A DNA stretch of 64,000 nucleotides from DATLGB01 sp038258425 (GTDB lineage: Bacteria > Actinomycetota > Thermoleophilia > Solirubrobacterales > Solirubrobacteraceae), in assembly GCA_038258425.1 (NCBI GenBank), contig JBBSPV010000001.1:124001-188000 (forward strand), read 5' to 3'. Below the pieces are notes generated by a model that saw nothing but the letters and a program-made list of their open reading frames with translations, searched no databases and was not told the DNA's origin. The position numbers and the translations under genes were made by a program. Of this stretch, positions 61,223 to 64,000 are shown in pieces. The first letter of the stretch is position 1; each line of letters starts with the position of its first letter.

Positions 61223-62172
61223 CCCGCGACCGCGTCGAGCGCCGCCATCGCGTCCACCCAGCCGGCCGCGGCGTCGGCGAGCACCGGCTCGGGGTCGAAG
61301 GCGCGGCGGCGGGCCAGCCGGAAGGAGAGCACCTTGCAGCCGTCCACCACCCGGCCGAGCCCGGGGACGACCGCGTCCGCGTCGCCCCCGAGCAGCCAGC
61401 GCGCGTGGTCGGCGAGCAGCTCGAAGGACGAGCCCGCCATCCGGACGGTCGGGAACGCGTAGGCGTGGAAGCCGGCCGCGTCGCCGTCGAGCAGGCCCGG
61501 AAGGTCGCCGGTGAGGCGGGCGGCGAACGCGTCGAACGGGTTGCCCGGCGGCCGGCGGGCGAGGTGGTGGGCCAGCAGGCCGCGCGCCGCCGCCCGCAGC
61601 GCCTCGTCCTCCAGCCGCGGCCCGGCGTCGAAGCGCACGAGCTCCGCGTACGGCGGCAGCATGTCCGGCGCCCAGCCGTCGCCGAGCCGCAGCGCGCCGC
61701 GGTAGTCCTCGCCCGAGAGCTCGTAGAGCCCGGCGTTGTGCCAGTAGCGCAGGACCTCGCCGTCGCGGTCGATGGCCTCGAAGATCGCCGAGCTCTTCAC
61801 GTGCGCGGTGCGGTAGTCCGTGGCCCTCGTGTCCGGCAGGAACCAGGAGTCGAGCTCGACGACCATCGTGCGCCCGAGCGTGAGCTGCTCCGCGATCTGG
61901 TCGGGCAGCGCCCGCCACGGGTTCATCTCGTGGATGTCGACCCCGAAGAGCAGCTCCAGGTCGCCGGGCGGCGGCTTGAAGAACGTGAACTGGTCGCCCT
62001 CGAAGTCCTGGCGGACGAGGTGGCCGAGCGCTGCGAGCGGCTCGTCCCCGCGCGCATGGAGCAGCTCGAGGACGATGTCCGTGTAGCAGTTGGTCTCGCC
62101 GTAGGCGCGCCCCTCGCCGTGGACGGCGTGGCGGACGTAGGTCTCCGGGTCCAGCCCCCAGAGGCTGATCAC
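61219..62172 (-). CDS. DUF1839-family protein
   Basis: A 317-residue protein from the GTG at 62172. Landmarks are ISLWGLDPETYVRHAVHGEG, GETNCYTDIVLELLHARG, DQFTFFKPPPGDLELLFGVD and VELDSWFLPDT. It belongs, as I recall, to the DUF1839 family that is regularly found next to amino acid:[carrier protein] ligases. The conserved Cys in ETNCYTD and several Asp, His and Trp residues suggest an enzyme, perhaps peptidase- or transferase-like, that takes the aminoacyl group from the carrier protein. No reaction has been shown to my knowledge. Confidence 0.75.
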   Translation of the reverse strand: MISLWGLDPETYVRHAVHGEGRAYGETNCYTDIVLELLHARGDEPLAALGHLVRQDFEGDQFTFFKPPPGDLELLFGVDIHEMNPWRALPDQIAEQLTLGRTMVVELDSWFLPDTRATDYRTAHVKSSAIFEAIDRDGEVLRYWHNAGLYELSGEDYRGALRLGDGWAPDMLPPYAELVRFDAGPRLEDEALRAAARGLLAHHLARRPPGNPFDAFAARLTGDLPGLLDGDAAGFHAYAFPTVRMAGSSFELLADHARWLLGGDADAVVPGLGRVVDGCKVLSFRLARRRAFDPEPVLADAAAGWVDAMAALDAVAG

Positions 62173-63101
62173 GCCCCCCACAGCTCCTCGCGCACGACGG
62201 CCGGCCACGCCGCGGCGTCGAGCCCGTGTGTGCGCAGCAGCGCGAGGGTGATCCGCTCCAGGCCGAACCCGAGGCAGGCCGTGTGGGCGACCGCGCCGTC
62301 GGCCATGGCGATGCCGTAGACCTCGGTGAAGTGCTCCTGGTGGTAGTTGAAGGACGCCACCGCGGTCGCCTCCGGTCCGGCGATCTGGACGCCGATCTCG
62401 AACTTCAGCGCCTGCTCGCGCTGGGAGCGGGCCATGAGCCGCCCCGCGCGCCCGAAGAACGGGTCGCTGGCGACGTCGAGGCGAGCGTCGAGCCCGAGCC
62501 CCTCGAGCAGCTGGACCGACCGGTCGCGCCACGCGTCGCGCCACAGCCCGACGGTCTCGGGCTCCCCGAGGCGGACCATCTCGCGCTGGTGGAACATCTG
62601 CAGCCGCGCCGGGTCGCCCGACGGCTCGGCGCGGAAGACGTAGGCGCCGCCGGCGTCGACCGTCGCGCCGCCGGCGGCCAGCGGCCCGCGCGCGGCGATC
62701 GCCGGGTAGACCGGGTAGCAGGCCGCGGGCGTGAGGACGAGGTCGGACTGGGCCTGGGTGTGGCTCCAGTCCGCGTGGGACTCGGCGAGCTCGACGAGCT
62801 CGGGCACCTCGCGCTCCGTGCCCCCGAAGCCGAAGATCGAGCCGGCCAGGTGCGGAAAGGAGCGCAGGTAGCCGACGGCCTCGAGCTGCCGGCGCGGAAG
62901 CACGGGCGGGAAGCGCAGGCGCTCGGCGCCGTCGACCGCGGCGTGCCGGGTGATGAGGTCGTCGACCGCGGTGCGGATCGCCTCGAAGCCCTCGCCGCGG
63001 CCGTAGACGCCCGGAACGCCGCTCTCGATCAGCAGCCCGGCGGCGGTGAGGTCGTCCAGCAGCGCCGCCTGGTCGGGCGCGGCCTCGCGGTACTCGGCCA
63101 C
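62169..63101 (-). CDS. Amino acid:[carrier protein] ligase (atypical seryl-tRNA-synthetase homologue)
   Basis: A 310-residue protein from the GTG at 63101, which shares one base with the dehydrogenase TAG. It is a class II synthetase catalytic core with no tRNA-binding domain: motif 2 VFRAEPSGDPARLQMFHQRE and motif 3 ACLGFGLERITLALL. Zinc ligands are C128 (PAACYP), E174 (HQREMV) and C276 (HTACLG), at nearly the same numbers as C131, E176 and C279 of the characterised Bradyrhizobium enzyme. These enzymes activate glycine or alanine and load it on a small carrier protein. The carrier gene should lie beyond the right edge. Confidence 0.85.
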   Translation of the reverse strand: MAEYREAAPDQAALLDDLTAAGLLIESGVPGVYGRGEGFEAIRTAVDDLITRHAAVDGAERLRFPPVLPRRQLEAVGYLRSFPHLAGSIFGFGGTEREVPELVELAESHADWSHTQAQSDLVLTPAACYPVYPAIAARGPLAAGGATVDAGGAYVFRAEPSGDPARLQMFHQREMVRLGEPETVGLWRDAWRDRSVQLLEGLGLDARLDVASDPFFGRAGRLMARSQREQALKFEIGVQIAGPEATAVASFNYHQEHFTEVYGIAMADGAVAHTACLGFGLERITLALLRTHGLDAAAWPAVVREELWGA

Positions 63102-64000
63102 TAGACGTCCTTGGCGATGAGCAGCAGGCTGGCGTTCGTCGCGTGGATGCGCTCGTTGGCGACCATCAGCGCACCCGACATCGAGTCGCGCAGATGCCGG
63201 CCGACGGAGAACGGCGAGTCGTTCTTGAAGCCCATGATGCCGGTGACGTTCATGGCGTTCTGGCACACGCGCGGCGCCTGTTCGGACGACGCGACCTTGA
63301 GGTTGTTGAAGCTCAGGGCGGCGGCCATGGTGCCGAGCCACTCGCGCCCGGGCTCGTCCATCGCCCGCTCGTAGTCCGCGAGGCCCTGGGCGACCTGGGC
63401 CCGCAGCAGGGAGAGGTCGGCGAGCACGCCGGAGAGCTTGTGCGCGGCCGGCGGGGGCGGCCCGGGCTTGCGCTTGGCGGCCGCGCGGACGAAGGCGCGG
63501 GCGCGGTCGAAGGCCTCCGTGGCGATCCCGAGCCAGAGGTGCGACCACAGCACGTGGGAGACCGGCACCATCGACTCGGCGGAGACCTCGGCGAACGGCG
63601 TGGGCAGGACCTGGGCCGCGGGCAGCGTCGCGCTGACGAGGTAGCCGGGCGAGCACGTGCCGCGCATGCCGAGGGTGTCCCACGTGCCTTTGGGCTCCAG
63701 CCCGTGCTGGTCGGCGCGCGTGAGCACGAGCACCTGGTCGCCGGGCTCGGACTCCGGTGCGCGGCGCAGCGTGGTGAGCAGGTCGTCGGCGTGGGCGCCG
63801 TAGGAGATGGTCGGCGCCTGCTTGACGAAGGAGACCTCGCCGTCCTCCCCGGCCACCACGGAGCCGACGGAGGAGCCCATGTCCCCGCCCGTCCCGACCT
63901 CGGAGGTCACGGACGCCATCAGGCGCTGCTCGGCGGCGACCCGGCGCAGGTGCTCCTCGAAGGCCGGGGCGCCCTCGAGGTGGCGGGCGATGGTGACCGC
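63101..64000 (-). CDS. Acyl-CoA dehydrogenase family protein, 5' end cut by window edge
   Basis: About 299 C-terminal residues are visible. RRVAAEQRLMASVTSEVGTG is the substrate-binding segment, PTISYGAHADDLLTTLRRAP the middle beta domain, and GTWDTLGMRGTCSPGYLVSA precedes the C-terminal helical bundle. The frame stays open to the window edge, so the start is outside. In amino acid:carrier-protein ligase clusters such dehydrogenases may act on carrier-bound acyl or aminoacyl groups. Its stop overlaps the ligase start by one base. Confidence 0.85.
   Translation of the reverse strand, partial: AVTIARHLEGAPAFEEHLRRVAAEQRLMASVTSEVGTGGDMGSSVGSVVAGEDGEVSFVKQAPTISYGAHADDLLTTLRRAPESEPGDQVLVLTRADQHGLEPKGTWDTLGMRGTCSPGYLVSATLPAAQVLPTPFAEVSAESMVPVSHVLWSHLWLGIATEAFDRARAFVRAAAKRKPGPPPPAAHKLSGVLADLSLLRAQVAQGLADYERAMDEPGREWLGTMAAALSFNNLKVASSEQAPRVCQNAMNVTGIMGFKNDSPFSVGRHLRDSMSGALMVANERIHATNASLLLIAKDV

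Overview
The window is very GC-rich DNA with actinobacterial gene content: Nur/NicT nickel uptake, an F420-type luciferase-like oxidoreductase, an ECF sigma factor with a DGPF partner, many GTG starts and dense ATGA/GTGA gene overlaps. The small hydrophobic proteins and the amino acid:carrier-protein ligase operon make a Solirubrobacterales/Thermoleophilia-type actinobacterium my best guess. That placement is inferred from gene style only; there is no rRNA or marker phylogeny here.

Region 1 (1-17.7 kb) is catabolic. A truncated thiolase and a two-subunit CoA transferase (beta-ketoadipate type) lie opposite a TetR gene. Next is a 12-gene minus-strand operon (16691 to 3241) divergent from a LysR gene. 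It encodes an FAD amine oxidase, a proline racemase-fold enzyme, a DapA-like lyase/deaminase, a GMC dehydrogenase with its small subunit, an aldehyde dehydrogenase, a two-subunit aconitase X, two SDRs, a fused B12-dependent mutase and a GlmL/MutL-type partner. The first half looks like hydroxyproline degradation. The B12 mutase plus GlmL pair does not belong to any hydroxyproline route I know, so the operon may encode an undescribed pathway.

Region 2 (17.7-35 kb) is mixed. It holds a frameshifted cupin and a frameshifted AraC gene beside ridA, an ECF42-type sigma/DGPF/RibD_C set, a Baeyer-Villiger-type monooxygenase followed by a junction of three broken genes, tRNA-Ser(CGA), tadA, a secreted subtilase, a universal stress protein, a DsbA-like thiol protein, nicT-nur, a CAP-domain protein with a histone-like basic tail, and several dehydrogenases and reductases.

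Region 3 (35-41.4 kb) is a small nonribosomal peptide operon read leftward: Sfp-type phosphopantetheinyl transferase, a free-standing A-T protein whose specificity residues read as a leucine code, a cytochrome P450, and a condensation protein whose adenylation domain is degenerate and cut short.

Region 4 (41.4-55.5 kb) is accessory. A complete tRNA-Arg(ACG) gene at 55398-55471 has a 45-bp exact copy of its 3' half at 49952-49996, next to a terminator-like hairpin. The repeats bracket a 5.4-kb element with a decayed tyrosine integrase, a two-component system and an ABC exporter. Two shorter, more diverged copies of the tRNA 3' end at 45106-45133 and 44605-44630 suggest earlier insertions stacked at the same tRNA. 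The stretches between them carry TetR-controlled oxidoreductases and gene debris.

Region 5 (55.5-64 kb) holds an agmatinase/arginase-family gene, then a tightly overlapped minus-strand operon: acyl-CoA dehydrogenase (cut by the right edge), amino acid:[carrier protein] ligase, DUF1839-type protein, GH2-type glycosidase, a tandem alpha/beta hydrolase with altered nucleophiles, and a methyltransferase. This operon and the B12 mutase operon are the strongest candidates for undescribed biology.
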